A stretch of 44,463 nt of DNA from a virus. Position numbers and translations under genes: made by a program. The stretch's first letter is position 1; every line of letters starts with the position of its first letter. Of the stretch, positions 1 through 7,404 are shown in pieces. Where the stretch lies: positions 1 through 44,463 of IMG/VR virus record IMGVR_UViG_3300010371_000050; one strand, 5' to 3'. Below the pieces are notes generated by a model. That model saw nothing but the letters and a program-made list of their open reading frames with translations. It was not told the origin of the DNA and searched no databases.

Positions 1-83
1 AACTTCACGAACTCGGGCTTGTCGCTGTGCGCCCAGGTAGACCAGCCAGCACCAAAGCCCGGCGAATAAAGAATTTTCGTCAT
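1..83 (-). CDS. Small phage protein, N-terminal fragment
   Basis: Only the first 27 codons lie in the window; the rest continues past the left edge. The protein opens MTKILYSPGFGAGWSTW, a start I recognise from a widespread family of uncharacterised phage and prophage proteins. A GGAG sits about 11 nt before the ATG, which supports this start over an upstream ATG in another frame. It is the last leftward gene visible. The function is unknown. Confidence 0.6.
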   Translation of the reverse strand, partial: MTKILYSPGFGAGWSTWAHSDKPEFVK

Positions 84-129
84 CAACATCTAGCTCCATT
101 GGGCGTTAACCGGATAAGCATGGATTTAA

Positions 130-369
130 CTATTCGACATGAATTGAAAGCGTGCCGCCGTTGACAAGGGCATAGATCATAACACCCCTGCCGAAGTTGC
201 GGCCGGCGTATTCCGCAAGCATGCGGGAACGGTGCCGGCGCGCCCCTTGAAGGGTGCCGGCCCGCCGCACCTCAAAGCGCCCTGAGCCTAAAAACATGCA
301 GGCGGTGAATTCCTCCGCCTTTGCTATCTGTTCGGCGGTCCATCGCTGCAAATCGGAATTGGTTTTCAT
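130..369 (-). CDS. Hypothetical small basic protein (79 aa)
   Basis: This is a leftward gene of 79 residues, rich in Arg and Ala, with no membrane segment. The N-terminus (MKTNSDLQRWTAEQIAKAEE) looks amphipathic and helical, and the C-terminal part looks like beta strands (VMIYALVNGGTLSIHVE). It sits 9 nt downstream of the next gene, so the two are probably co-transcribed. I do not recognise the family, and no catalytic motif is visible. Confidence 0.6.
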   Translation of the reverse strand: MKTNSDLQRWTAEQIAKAEEFTACMFLGSGRFEVRRAGTLQGARRHRSRMLAEYAGRNFGRGVMIYALVNGGTLSIHVE

Positions 370-378
370 ATCGCACCT

Positions 379-582
379 TCATCGAGTATGCCGGTTATGC
401 CTTTGGCATTCTGCGTGGGCGCGGAGCTCGCTCCATTTAATCTGATAACCGACAAAAAGAGCCGTTAACGCGGCGTCATATTCCCGACGGGTCAACATAA
501 AGCCATCCTCGTAGCAGAAGCCTGCCAGACAGGCAGTAGGGCGATAATCGCCATACTTGGATGAAGCGGTGGTTTGTGTCAT
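379..582 (-). CDS. Hypothetical small protein (67 aa)
   Basis: The reading frame opens further upstream, but the ATG at 580-582 is preferred because the leader CCTAAGAAGG lies 9 nt before it. The same leader precedes several other leftward genes. The product begins MTQTTASSKYGDYRPTACLAG and is soluble, with a short Cys-containing segment (CLAGFCYEDGF) but too few Cys for a zinc site. The C-terminus is His/Arg rich. It heads a two-gene unit fed by a candidate promoter at 618-645. The function is unknown. Confidence 0.65.
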   Translation of the reverse strand: MTQTTASSKYGDYRPTACLAGFCYEDGFMLTRREYDAALTALFVGYQIKWSELRAHAECQRHNRHTR

Positions 583-617
583 ATCTGTTTGCCTTCTTAG
601 GAAAAGCAAGTAGACTC

Positions 618-645
618 ATATTAGCATGATGGCGACCATACGCAA
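618..645 (-). promoter_or_regulatory. Candidate sigma70-type promoter for the gene ending at 379
   Basis: Reading leftward, TTGCGT (645-640) is separated by 16 nt from TAATAT (623-618). The CCTAAGAAGG leader and the ATG at 582 follow. The same arrangement, promoter, short leader, CCTAAGAAGG, start codon, recurs at four other leftward genes. Confidence 0.45.
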
Positions 646-672
646 CTCAAAAGTCGAGTTATTTTCAAAGTT

Positions 673-966
673 CCCCCGGCTTACCGACACCTTCGTATAG
701 GTCTTTTCGACAGATGGCCTCAGGTCGATAAGCCGAGGGAAAAGGAACCCGAATACGCCGACATTGTCGTGCAGGTCTTTTCGACATTATGACACAGGAC
801 AACGTATTCGGGTAGCGGGTTGGGTTGAGGAAGTATTGACACTTTCGTATAGGTCTTTTCGACAGTGTTGCTGTGGTCAACACACTTCCCCAAAAGGTAC
901 TCAGGTACATTGACAAGTATCCACAGGTCTTTTCGACATTCTGCCGGAGGTCAACATACCTGGGTG
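673..966 (-). repeat. Palindromic core-repeat array A (4 units)
   Basis: Four head-to-tail units fill the gap between two leftward genes. On the + strand each reads arm-GACA-N10-GGTC-TTTTC-GACA-N10-GGTC-arm'. The GGTCTTTTCGACA cores lie at 700-712, 774-786, 852-864 and 926-938. The N10 pairs (left/right) are ccttcgtata/gatggcctca, ttgtcgtgca/ttatgacaca, ctttcgtata/gtgttgctgt and agtatccaca/ttctgccgga. Arms differ in every unit yet pair with their own partner, for example CGGCTTACC with GATAAGCCG, and CCCGAATACG with CGTATTCGGG. Unit 2 ends in GGAC instead of GGTC. Units are about 74-76 nt apart. In minus-strand RNA the apex is TGTC-GAAAA-GACC. Strand is given as that of the surrounding genes; the transcribed strand is unknown. 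Confidence 0.93.
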
Positions 967-975
967 TTCTGTTGC

Positions 976-1821
976 TTATGCCGCGGCTTTTATCGGGACG
1001 GGCCGCTCAATACCATCCGCGGCGCGCCAGGCTGCGTGCAAACGACCGATTACCAGCTTCGCCATCGCCCGCCGGGCACACTTGTCAGCATAGTGCACCT
1101 TGCGCGCCGTGTACTCGGCCTTTTTCAGATCGTAATAGTCGCGATACCGGGTGCCGGGCTTTTGGTGCTTGAACATGGTGTCGTCGATAAAGGCATAAAC
1201 TTCCGCGCGGCGGTGCGGGTTGTACTTGCGGCCGCTCCAGGTTTCCGCACGCTCCTCACGGCTAAGACCGATAGGTACCGAACCCTGCCGCTTGCCATCG
1301 CGCACGCCAAGCCCCAGGCGCGTCCACAATTGCGCTTTCTTGCGGTAGTTCGATAGGTTGCCGGCCTCGCCGATGATAACCGCAAGGCCCTTCAAACCGA
1401 ACCCGGAGGTCTTAGCAACAAAGGCGGCGCCGGGGGTCTTAGCCGCCAAGGCTTCCATATAAGCCTCGGTGTCCGCCCGCATTTTGTCCCAATGACCGCG
1501 GCTGGATTCACCGGCAATCATAATCTTAAAGACGTCAAACTTTATCGGTTCCGGCAGCTCCTCACCCTCGGCAAAAGCTTTCCGTATTGCCCTTGCGCGC
1601 TTGACAAAGTCTTTGCGAACCCCCTCATCCACGATATAGGTACTAAAACCAAGACTTCGACGAATAAAATCAAGCGTAGCGTTTTCTGTTCGTATTTGCT
1701 GCCGAATCGCAAACCGGCGTATACCTTGCGCTGACACCAGCTCGCTAATGATCTCTTCGAGGGTATCGGGGATCTTCGGGATAACGGTTTCCTGCTTTGG
1801 CTTTTTCGAGGTTCTAGGCAT
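976..1821 (-). CDS. IS110-type transposase-like protein (Transposase_20 domain), no DEDD domain
   Basis: The product has 281 residues. Residues 138-171 (SGFGLKGLAVIIGEAGNLS onward to RLGLGV) match the helix-hairpin-helix-like signature of the IS110/IS116/IS902 Transposase_20 domain. Residues 195-215 (SGRKYNPHRRAEVYAF) resemble its 'G-N-x-x-L-R' region, and the C-terminus has the usual basic helices (KCARRAMAKLVIGRLHAAWR). The N-terminal about 130 residues are helical and basic; I see no DEDD/RuvC-like catalytic motifs, so this is not an intact IS110 recombinase. No insertion-sequence ends or target duplication are visible. The start at 1821 is chosen for a CCTGAGAAGGAG ribosome site. The gene lies directly between repeat arrays A and B, with one unit ending 36 nt upstream of its start. 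It may be a domesticated nucleic-acid-binding protein; a catalytic role is uncertain. Confidence 0.75.
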   Translation of the reverse strand: MPRTSKKPKQETVIPKIPDTLEEIISELVSAQGIRRFAIRQQIRTENATLDFIRRSLGFSTYIVDEGVRKDFVKRARAIRKAFAEGEELPEPIKFDVFKIMIAGESSRGHWDKMRADTEAYMEALAAKTPGAAFVAKTSGFGLKGLAVIIGEAGNLSNYRKKAQLWTRLGLGVRDGKRQGSVPIGLSREERAETWSGRKYNPHRRAEVYAFIDDTMFKHQKPGTRYRDYYDLKKAEYTARKVHYADKCARRAMAKLVIGRLHAAWRAADGIERPVPIKAAA

Positions 1822-1856
1822 TAGGCTCAAACTCCTTCTCAGGTTAGTTACAAGTT

Positions 1857-2229
1857 CCCTAGGGCAACGACACACAGACGATGGTCTTTTCGACAATGGC
1901 CGAATGGTCTTTGCACCTAGGGGATCGGTCGAGGAAGTATTGACATCAGCTCCCGGGTCTTTTCGACAGACGCTACAAGGTCAGCACTCACTTCCTAGAT
2001 GAAGTTCGGAATAGGAAAGACACAAACCAAAGGGTCTTTTCGACAGTCTCGTTCTGGTCTTTCCTACTCCGAAAGGGATAAAAGTGGGTCGAGAAAGTAT
2101 TGACACCTATTTTCAGGTCTTTTCGACACCGATTCACTGGTCAACACTTCCTCGATAAGGTCGGAACAGAAAAGACATGATCCTTTAGGTCTTTTCGACA
2201 ACCGCCCGTTGGTCTTTCCTGCTCCGATT
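1857..2229 (-). repeat. Palindromic core-repeat array B (5 units, including two A-B pairs)
   Basis: The cores (GGTCTTTTCGACA) lie at 1883-1895, 1956-1968, 2033-2045, 2116-2128 and 2188-2200. N10 left/right are cacagacgat/atggccgaat, tcagctcccg/gacgctacaa, caaaccaaag/gtctcgttct, cctattttca/ccgattcact and tgatccttta/accgcccgtt. Unit 1 has private arms (CCCTAGGGCAAC with TTTGCACCTAGGG). Units 2 and 4 carry 'type A' arms (TCGAGGAAGTATT with AACACTTCCTCGA). Units 3 and 5 carry 'type B' arms (TCGGAATAGGAAA with TTTCCTACTCCGA). They therefore form A-B, A-B pairs spaced 72-78 nt. The array fills the gap between the 2233-2940 gene and the IS110-like gene. Confidence 0.93.
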
Positions 2230-2232
2230 CGG

Positions 2233-2940
2233 TTAGGCCGTGTCTTTAAACTTATACACCATTCTGTAAACCCGCTCAATTTCCGCCTCTGAATTTTTGT
2301 AGTAATCGCCTATCGGCTGGTTAACGTCGGTCATCGGTGCAATAAGCATTTTGACAAACCGTACATCCGCCGAAGTATCGCGCACCCATTTGCGGGCTGC
2401 CCCCAGGGTAACATCGCAAAGCGGCACACCGTGGATCTGCGTAAAGCTGAGAAGTCGGCTAATACCGACCCGGCCTGATATTTCCGCTATGCCGGCGTAA
2501 GTTTTGCGAGAAGGTTTCTGGGGCGGCCACCAGGAAGGTCTAGGTTTGTCGGCGCCTTTACCCTCCTCGGCCCCTTCGGCAGCGATATCCGCTTTCAAGT
2601 CTTCACCAGCCACCGAAACCGTATCTGTACCCGTTCTGGCATCGGCAAGTGCTAGGTGGTCTTTTGGTGTTTCGGGTATGGCGGCCTTGGCCATAACAAA
2701 CCCTTCATCGATCATCATTCGCCGCACAGCTAAAAACAGCTCGCGGTATTCCCGATCGAAGTGCTTGCACAAAAAAGCCCATATCAATTCATCACGATCG
2801 GGCTCGCTAGCAACTAGTTTTTTGAAGAATTCGAGGCTTTCCCCGGATAGGCTGCCGCCGTGCACGGTGATCACCGTGCGCATCAAACTGCGCAACTTTA
2901 CCAGGCAATCAGGATCCGGATTCGTGTCTAGTGCAGTCAT
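2233..2940 (-). CDS. Hypothetical protein (235 aa) with acidic/proline linker
   Basis: This soluble protein has two apparent parts. Residues 1-90 are helical (SLSGESLEFFKKLVASEPDRDE). A low-complexity linker at about 105-145 (EEGKGADKPRPSWWPPQKP) leads into a C-terminal domain from about 148 (YAGIAEISGRVGISRLLSF). The start is supported by AGGGAACC upstream of the ATG. Its stop lies only a few bases past the last repeat unit of array B, so a leftward transcript of this gene would read into the array. I recognise no family. The domain layout would fit a replication or regulatory accessory protein, but that is a guess. Confidence 0.7.
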   Translation of the reverse strand: MTALDTNPDPDCLVKLRSLMRTVITVHGGSLSGESLEFFKKLVASEPDRDELIWAFLCKHFDREYRELFLAVRRMMIDEGFVMAKAAIPETPKDHLALADARTGTDTVSVAGEDLKADIAAEGAEEGKGADKPRPSWWPPQKPSRKTYAGIAEISGRVGISRLLSFTQIHGVPLCDVTLGAARKWVRDTSADVRFVKMLIAPMTDVNQPIGDYYKNSEAEIERVYRMVYKFKDTA

Positions 2941-2979
2941 TTGGTAGGTTCCCTAAGTGAAAATATGCGACGGGGCAGC

Positions 2980-3010
2980 GTAGCCCGGCTTTTTCCCCCA
3001 GCCGGGCTAC
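2980..3010 (-). terminator. Stem-loop downstream of the DUF932 gene
   Basis: A perfect 10-bp inverted repeat (GTAGCCCGGC at 2980-2989 with GCCGGGCTAC at 3001-3010) lies just beyond the stop of the leftward DUF932 gene. There is no clear U-tract after it, so it may be a weak terminator or an mRNA 3'-end stabiliser. Confidence 0.45.
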
Positions 3011-3025
3011 ATCCGGTTATACGCG

Positions 3026-4039
3026 CTAGGCGCCGGCGAATTCGACCGCTAGTTCGAGCGCCCGGCGCTTGGTGGCCGAGCCCTGCCCGTACCAGGCCGA
3101 AAACAGCCGGTTGTCCTGGGTGCGGCCCGCTTCGTGATCCACAACGTAGGTCACGGCGTTGTAAGCGCCCCACCAGGTATCGCGGGAGGAATCAAGGTTT
3201 TGCCCCGGCGCGGTAGCGAGTGCTTCCTTCAACCGCCGCATGCGCCGGTTATCCTCCTCGGCCGCCTGCGCCGCCGCTTCCTCGGTATCATCCTCGGTTT
3301 CCTCGATCCGTAACACCGACCGGAAAAAATCGAAGGTGTCCGCTTCCTTGGCAACCCGCGAAGAAAGTAGCTCGGCGATATGCCCGTACTCCTTCATCTG
3401 CTCGCCGGCAAGCCCGAGGGCAAGCTCAGCTTCCGCCTTCACCTGGTCGTTGAAATCGCGGCTGTGAACCATGCGGAATCGGGCCGAAGTGTTGCCGTTG
3501 CTGCCATCGAGCGAGCGCCCGAGGGCATAGTTGATCGTGTTCCAACAAACAACCCGAACCGGGGTCAGTGCGACGGTGAGGCTGAACCCAAACTGGTGGG
3601 GCGAGGAAAGCAACAGGTAGCCGCGGGTTTCATCGTTACCAAGGTTGAACCCGGTATCGATGCGTGCAAGCGCCCAGATAAACCGCCCGCCTTTGAGCGA
3701 ACCGGCGGTTTCCATGTGCATATCGCCGGCTTCGACGAAGCGCTTGAAAAATGAGAAGATGTCGGAATTCTGTACCGGCTTGAAGCTCGGGCCGACTGTG
3801 TCAAGCACCATCTCATCGTTATCGCGAACGAGGGCGAACTCGTCCGGTACGATACGCAGCTTGGACGGCGCACCGTCGGCCACAACCTTTGGAAAATACA
3901 ACGGGCGCTTGGACACGGTCCAATTTAGCCCGGCCTTTTCGAGCATATCGCCGACCGAAATGTCGTTATCGACCGGAATTCCGAGGCCGTGCCAAGGGGT
4001 TTCCCCGGCGTAGGCCATCGTCTCAACGTGTGCGGTCAT
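3026..4039 (-). CDS. DUF932 / phage-plasmid-like protein (TIGR03299 type)
   Basis: The 337-residue product opens MTAHVETMAYAGETPWHGLG, the characteristic start of the DUF932 phage/plasmid-like family (usually 300-380 aa). It continues with the family-like MLEKAGLNWTVSKRPLYF and a central VRVVCWNTINYALG segment. The role of the family is not established; members are often expressed early in phages and plasmids. The start at 4039 is preferred over an upstream in-frame ATG because CTAAGAAGGGAATACGAA lies just before it. A candidate promoter lies at 4077-4105 and a stem-loop follows the stop, so this is probably a monocistronic unit. Confidence 0.88.
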   Translation of the reverse strand: MTAHVETMAYAGETPWHGLGIPVDNDISVGDMLEKAGLNWTVSKRPLYFPKVVADGAPSKLRIVPDEFALVRDNDEMVLDTVGPSFKPVQNSDIFSFFKRFVEAGDMHMETAGSLKGGRFIWALARIDTGFNLGNDETRGYLLLSSPHQFGFSLTVALTPVRVVCWNTINYALGRSLDGSNGNTSARFRMVHSRDFNDQVKAEAELALGLAGEQMKEYGHIAELLSSRVAKEADTFDFFRSVLRIEETEDDTEEAAAQAAEEDNRRMRRLKEALATAPGQNLDSSRDTWWGAYNAVTYVVDHEAGRTQDNRLFSAWYGQGSATKRRALELAVEFAGA

Positions 4040-4076
4040 TTCGTATTCCCTTCTTAGAAAGCGTTGAACTGAGCTG

Positions 4077-4105
4077 ACTATGCATTGAGCATTTCTGTGG
4101 GTCAA
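4077..4105 (-). promoter_or_regulatory. Candidate sigma70 promoter for the DUF932 gene
   Basis: Reading leftward, TTGACC (4105-4100), a 17-nt spacer and CATAGT (4082-4077) are followed by a 37-nt leader carrying CTAAGAAGGG and the ATG at 4039. The -35 is near consensus and the spacing is ideal. Confidence 0.55.
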
Positions 4106-4117
4106 GCACTTTTTGAA

Positions 4118-4309
4118 TTATTTTTTCGGTGCTGTTCCACTGTTTTCCATTCCCTTCCTAATAGTATCGACAGCTTTTTCGGCCTTCTCAGTAATAATCA
4201 TCAGCTTTTTCAAATCACGCCTAATAGCCTGCTTACCGACAAGGTATCCGAGGAAGTAGCATAGAAAACAGACAATACCTATGGTGGTGTCCATCATTAT
4301 GTTAAGCAT
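4118..4309 (-). CDS. Small single-span membrane protein (63 aa)
   Basis: The N-terminal segment TTIGIVCFLCYFLGYLVG is a clear membrane helix. It is followed by a charged, probably coiled helix (RRDLKKLMIITEKAEKAV) and a short polar tail, giving an N-out or N-in single-span topology. The start is either ATG at 4309 or the GTG three bases upstream; both overlap the stop of the preceding gene (TGATG), implying translational coupling. The function is unknown; such proteins in phage early regions often act at the host membrane. Confidence 0.65.
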   Translation of the reverse strand: MLNIMMDTTIGIVCFLCYFLGYLVGKQAIRRDLKKLMIITEKAEKAVDTIRKGMENSGTAPKK

Positions 4310-4569
4310 CACCCAATCCTCTGTATTTCACGGATGGGCGAACCGGCTACATTAAATTTCGAGCCGCAAGCACCGCAGGTAAAATTGGTGCACATACCTG
4401 CGCCCGGCCCGGCCTGCCATTTATCCGCGGTTCCGCAATCGGGGCATTTGCCGAATTCGACCCATGGCACAAAGTTGCGCCGCACCGGTTGCTGAATCGG
4501 CAGCACTCGGGTTTGCGCCTGGGTGCGGCGAAACAGCGTGTAAAGAAAAAAATCGACCACGAAGCTCAC
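4309..4569 (-). CDS. Small zinc-ribbon protein (86 aa)
   Basis: The product carries two Cys knuckles, CPDCG at residues 42-46 and CGACG at about 65-69. Together they form a C-x2-C...C-x2-C zinc ribbon, with an extra Cys before the second knuckle (MCTNFTCGACGSKFN). The pattern resembles small uncharacterised phage zinc-ribbon proteins. It overlaps the upstream gene by ATGA (4566-4569) and the downstream membrane-protein gene by TGATG, so the three genes form a tight operon. DNA or RNA binding is plausible but unproven. Confidence 0.75.
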   Translation of the reverse strand: MSFVVDFFLYTLFRRTQAQTRVLPIQQPVRRNFVPWVEFGKCPDCGTADKWQAGPGAGMCTNFTCGACGSKFNVAGSPIREIQRIG

Positions 4570-5072
4570 CCGAACATGCCAGGGAAATTAACCCCTTCGA
4601 TGTTATCGATGGTATCCTGAAGGCTATCGCGCAGCCCCTCGAGCGCGGCGATTTCATCACGCAACCCTTCGGCGGTTTCCCCGCGGGCCGGCTTTTCCGG
4701 GTCGGTGTTGTCGATCCGCATTTCCAAATAATCGGCAACTGAGCTTAGCATACTTACCGCGTTGCCTAGCCGGGCGCCGCGCGAAGGTACGCTGCGCCCG
4801 TCTTTTTTCACGCCGATGTCATATTCGACCGTAATACCATCAAAGTACTGCCGGGCTTCATCGAGCGCACTCGGCTCTTCGCGGTATTCCTCGAGGGCAC
4901 TGGCTACCTCTTCAACATCGGAATACTTCTGGGTGTTGGAAAACTTTTCTTCGAGGTTATCGCGCCATTCGCCCATTTCATCGGCAAGTTCGCCGATATC
5001 CGCATAGGCGAACAGCACCGTTTCCTCGATCGTTGCTTCCCGCGTAATCGTTTTATAGCTTTTCCCATACAT
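4566..5072 (-). CDS. Hypothetical acidic coiled-coil protein (168 aa)
   Basis: This strongly acidic, helical product contains heptad-like stretches (ELADEMGEWRDNLEEKF, and DEIAALEGLRDSLQDTI near the C-terminus), suggesting a coiled-coil or helical bundle. No enzyme motif is visible. It is the first gene of a three-gene overlapping operon ending at 4118. The start has a weak AAGGTAACC ribosome site. I do not recognise the family. Confidence 0.75.
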   Translation of the reverse strand: MYGKSYKTITREATIEETVLFAYADIGELADEMGEWRDNLEEKFSNTQKYSDVEEVASALEEYREEPSALDEARQYFDGITVEYDIGVKKDGRSVPSRGARLGNAVSMLSSVADYLEMRIDNTDPEKPARGETAEGLRDEIAALEGLRDSLQDTIDNIEGVNFPGMFG

Positions 5073-5108
5073 GGTGGTTACCTTTTATTTGACACAATAA
5101 GTCTAAGG

Positions 5109-5139
5109 AAAGGCCGGGGCAATTTCAGCCCCGGCCTTT
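5109..5139 (-). terminator. Strong GC hairpin terminator after the 5154-6074 gene
   Basis: A 12-bp perfect inverted repeat (AAAGGCCGGGGC at 5109-5120 with GCCCCGGCCTTT at 5128-5139, 7-nt loop) lies 15 bases past the stop of the leftward gene. It is followed in that direction by CCTTAG. The U-rich end of the stem and its stability fit an intrinsic terminator. Confidence 0.7.
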
Positions 5140-5153
5140 CCCGACGGAGGTTT

Positions 5154-6074
5154 TTACTCGGCGCTGATTTTGGTGGCCTTAAGCCACTTCTTCTCGGTAA
5201 GCACCTGGCAAATCGAAGTAAAGCCCATGATACACTGGGAAGCGGTTTCCGGCGTCATCTTGCCGCACACCGCCGAAAGCTCCTTCGGGGTGATCTTCGG
5301 GTTCGCGGCGATATGCTCGCGGGCACGAAAATGGATACCCTTGCCGGTAGCCGGCTCAACCTTGCGGCCCGGGATCTTCAACACCCCGGTACCGGCGAGG
5401 TAGGAGGTAACGGCAATGAAGGCCTCGAGCATGTGTGCCGCGGTTGAAAGCGACATGTTCGCCGGGGTAGTAAGCTCGTCCGGCGTGATATCGAGGTTAT
5501 CGACGATCACCCTTGCCGCACGCAGATACCGGTTCAGCTTCTTCGGTTTCGGCTCCTTCTTCGAGGGCTTTGCCCGCTTGCCCGTATCATCGAGTTCCGC
5601 ACCGCTGATCTCGACCGGGGTTTCGATAACCGGCGGCTGAACAATCTCGGCCTTCGCCTCAACCTCGGGCTGCGGCTGCGGCGGTTCCCAGCCTTCGGGC
5701 TCGCTACCCGGTTCGTGCTCCGGCGATTCGGCAACCGCCTCGGCAACCGTTTTGCCGGCGCCAGAAGCCGGCGCCTTCGGCTTGTTTTTGCGGCCCTTCA
5801 GGCCGGGCAGCGCAACGACATTACTTGCCGCGGCACCGTTGCCGTTCAAAGCCTCATCGCGCAGTTTGCGCGCTTCAACCGCTCGCACCAGCAAAGCGTC
5901 GAGGTTTGCGTGGCCGCCGTAGATGCCAATCGTTTTATTGCTTTTCGGCAGGCTGGCTCGGATAACCGGATCGGTCACAACATAATGGTTGAACCTGTCA
6001 TCGGAAATATCGAAACCCCATTTTTCGGCAACCGCACGCTGGTTGTCGTCGATGTTGATACCATCCTTGATCAT
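5154..6074 (-). CDS. Hypothetical protein (306 aa), two domains joined by Pro/Glu linker
   Basis: Residues 1-75 form a first globular part (NRAVAEKWGF-like helices and KTIGIYGGHANLD). A Pro/Ala/Glu/Lys-rich disordered linker spans about 92-185. A C-terminal helical domain at about 186-306 (NRYLRAARVIVDNLDITPDELT, then ITPKELSAVCGKMTPETA) looks like a helix-turn-helix. The leader CCTAAGAAGGGAATA and a candidate promoter precede it and a strong terminator follows it, so it is its own transcription unit. Possibly an abundant DNA-binding protein, but the family is not recognised. Confidence 0.75.
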   Translation of the reverse strand: MIKDGINIDDNQRAVAEKWGFDISDDRFNHYVVTDPVIRASLPKSNKTIGIYGGHANLDALLVRAVEARKLRDEALNGNGAAASNVVALPGLKGRKNKPKAPASGAGKTVAEAVAESPEHEPGSEPEGWEPPQPQPEVEAKAEIVQPPVIETPVEISGAELDDTGKRAKPSKKEPKPKKLNRYLRAARVIVDNLDITPDELTTPANMSLSTAAHMLEAFIAVTSYLAGTGVLKIPGRKVEPATGKGIHFRAREHIAANPKITPKELSAVCGKMTPETASQCIMGFTSICQVLTEKKWLKATKISAE

Positions 6075-6099
6075 CGTTTTATTCCCTTCTTAGGATCGT

Positions 6100-6153
6100 C
6101 TAAGGCAATTTCGCCTTAGATCCCCATTGTACCGATCCGTTGACCCGATGCAA
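6100..6153 (-). promoter_or_regulatory. Candidate promoter and leader hairpin for the 5154-6074 gene
   Basis: Reading leftward, TTGCAT (6153-6148), a 16-nt spacer and TACAAT (6131-6126) form a sigma70-like promoter. The leader then contains a 7-bp hairpin (CTAAGGC with GCCTTAG, 6119-6100) just upstream of CCTAAGAAGG. The hairpin could stabilise the mRNA or control ribosome access. Confidence 0.5.
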
Positions 6154-6154
6154 G

Positions 6155-6388
6155 TCAAAAATCAATGCTGGGGTTATTTTCTTCCTCCTCATCCTCGGGT
6201 GGGAATATAACCTCCCAATCCTCTTCGGTATATCCGGACATGATAAATTCGCGATTTCCCGGGGAAAGGTTCGGAAATGCCCGCTGCGCAAGCGCCCCTT
6301 GTTTCCATGCTGTAAGTTGTTCCACAGTGACATCGAGATCACGGGTCTGTATTTTACCCGTTAAAGGGCTTTTTCGGGTAATATACAT
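6155..6388 (-). CDS. Conserved small phage protein (77 aa)
   Basis: The product starts MYITRKSPLTGKIQTRDLDV, continues VTVEQLTAWKQGALAQRAFP and NLSPGNREFIMSG, and ends in a poly-acidic tail. I recognise this pattern from a widespread uncharacterised family in proteobacterial phages and host chromosomes. The function is unknown. The start overlaps the stop of the upstream gene (TGATG at 6386-6390), indicating coupled translation. Confidence 0.85.
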   Translation of the reverse strand: MYITRKSPLTGKIQTRDLDVTVEQLTAWKQGALAQRAFPNLSPGNREFIMSGYTEEDWEVIFPPEDEEEENNPSIDF

Positions 6389-6927
6389 CAGCCGACCTCA
6401 TCTTCCTGGTCATGTTTCTGCACAAGGCTAAGGGGTGCAACATTTTTTGCACGACCGCTGTAAGTAAAATACTTGTTGATGTTCTCATCAACTCCGGGAT
6501 CGTTTTCAGGAATGTAGATATATACTTCGCGACCCTTGCGGATTACCTTGCGGATGATTTTAACTTCCCGGGTTAGCCGGGACATACATGAATGGGCGCC
6601 GATAACTTTCCACCCCATGCTATCCAGAAGTGCCTTGATATCCGACATTGTGGCACTTTTATATTTGCGCATATGATTGACAACAATTTGCGCCTGGGTT
6701 AAGCCTGGAATACGGTGGTGTTTGGAAATTCTCATAGACACATTGCCGCTTTGTTCACTAGAAGCGACAACAGGCGGGCTCGGTACCGCCACCTCGGCGA
6801 GGTGCATATCACCCGTGCCACTGCGTTCGTAAGTGAACGGCACTCCCATCGACATAAAAGTTGAGGTAAGCGACATGATGGTGTCGTCACCCGTGTTTTC
6901 AGGTAACGTAATGGTGAACTTGTGCAT
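6388..6927 (-). CDS. Hypothetical protein, possible winged-helix (179 aa)
   Basis: Residues 1-60 include a short beta/alpha part (MHKFTITLPENTG). Residues 75-150 (LTQAQIVVNHMRKYKSATMS, then SDIKALLDSMGWKVIGAHSC and IIRKVIRKGREVYIYI) look like a winged helix, with helices followed by a beta-wing. It is the first gene of a pair with the 6155 gene. I would guess DNA binding; no family is recognised with certainty. Confidence 0.7.
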   Translation of the reverse strand: MHKFTITLPENTGDDTIMSLTSTFMSMGVPFTYERSGTGDMHLAEVAVPSPPVVASSEQSGNVSMRISKHHRIPGLTQAQIVVNHMRKYKSATMSDIKALLDSMGWKVIGAHSCMSRLTREVKIIRKVIRKGREVYIYIPENDPGVDENINKYFTYSGRAKNVAPLSLVQKHDQEDEVG

Positions 6928-6974
6928 CGTATTTCCCCGTTAAGTGAGCAACCGTTACAGAAACTACAATCGGA

Positions 6975-7181
6975 CTATACGGCAGCCGGTTTGCTTGCGG
7001 CAACTTGTCTTGCCGCGGTTTCGATTACCCGGCTCGCGAACAAAGAGTTCCCCTTGTGCTGCTCCGCGAGTTCAAGCAATTCTTTTCGTGTCATTGCATA
7101 CATGCGCAGGCCGCGCACTGCGGCCCATAAATCGCTTGTATCGATATGGCGGGTGATCCGGTTGATATCAGCTATCGCCAT
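6975..7181 (-). CDS. Hypothetical small helical protein (68 aa)
   Basis: This short helical product (DLWAAVRGLRMYAMTRKELLEL and ASRVIETAARQVAAS) has no recognisable motif. It overlaps the preceding gene in a chain of three small genes (7401-7592, 7168-7404, 6975-7181). The function is unknown. Confidence 0.6.
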   Translation of the reverse strand: MAIADINRITRHIDTSDLWAAVRGLRMYAMTRKELLELAEQHKGNSLFASRVIETAARQVAASKPAAV

Positions 7182-7404
7182 TTACCTTCCTCCCTGGGAA
7201 AAACAGATCGCCTTTTCGTTGAACACGACCAGTAGCGACAAGGCCGCGCATGATAGAATCGAAACGGTGCTGCGCGAGCCCCAGAACCTGATAGCAGGTT
7301 GCGGCCAGCACCGCGCCCGGCGCCCCTTCGGGCGCGGTATCGATAGCCCCTATCAGGGCGCGGCGGAAATAGGCGGCGGTATAGGGGTCGCGTTGGCGGA
7401 TCAT
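7168..7404 (-). CDS. Small winged-helix-like protein (78 aa)
   Basis: The C-terminal half (QHRFDSIMRGLVATGRVQRK followed by GDLFFPGRK) has the look of a recognition helix and beta-wing, as in winged-helix DNA-binding proteins. The N-terminal half is helical. It overlaps the upstream gene by ATGA (7401-7404). No exact family is recognised. Confidence 0.65.
   Translation of the reverse strand: MIRQRDPYTAAYFRRALIGAIDTAPEGAPGAVLAATCYQVLGLAQHRFDSIMRGLVATGRVQRKGDLFFPGRKVNGDS

Noticed and set aside
865-1356. Rightward frames opposite the IS110-like gene
   Set aside because: They are antisense shadows; all adjacent genes run leftward and the opposite strand encodes a recognisable domain.
976-1821. 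A complete IS110 insertion element
   Set aside because: No N-terminal DEDD nuclease motifs and no visible element ends; only the Transposase_20-like portion is present.
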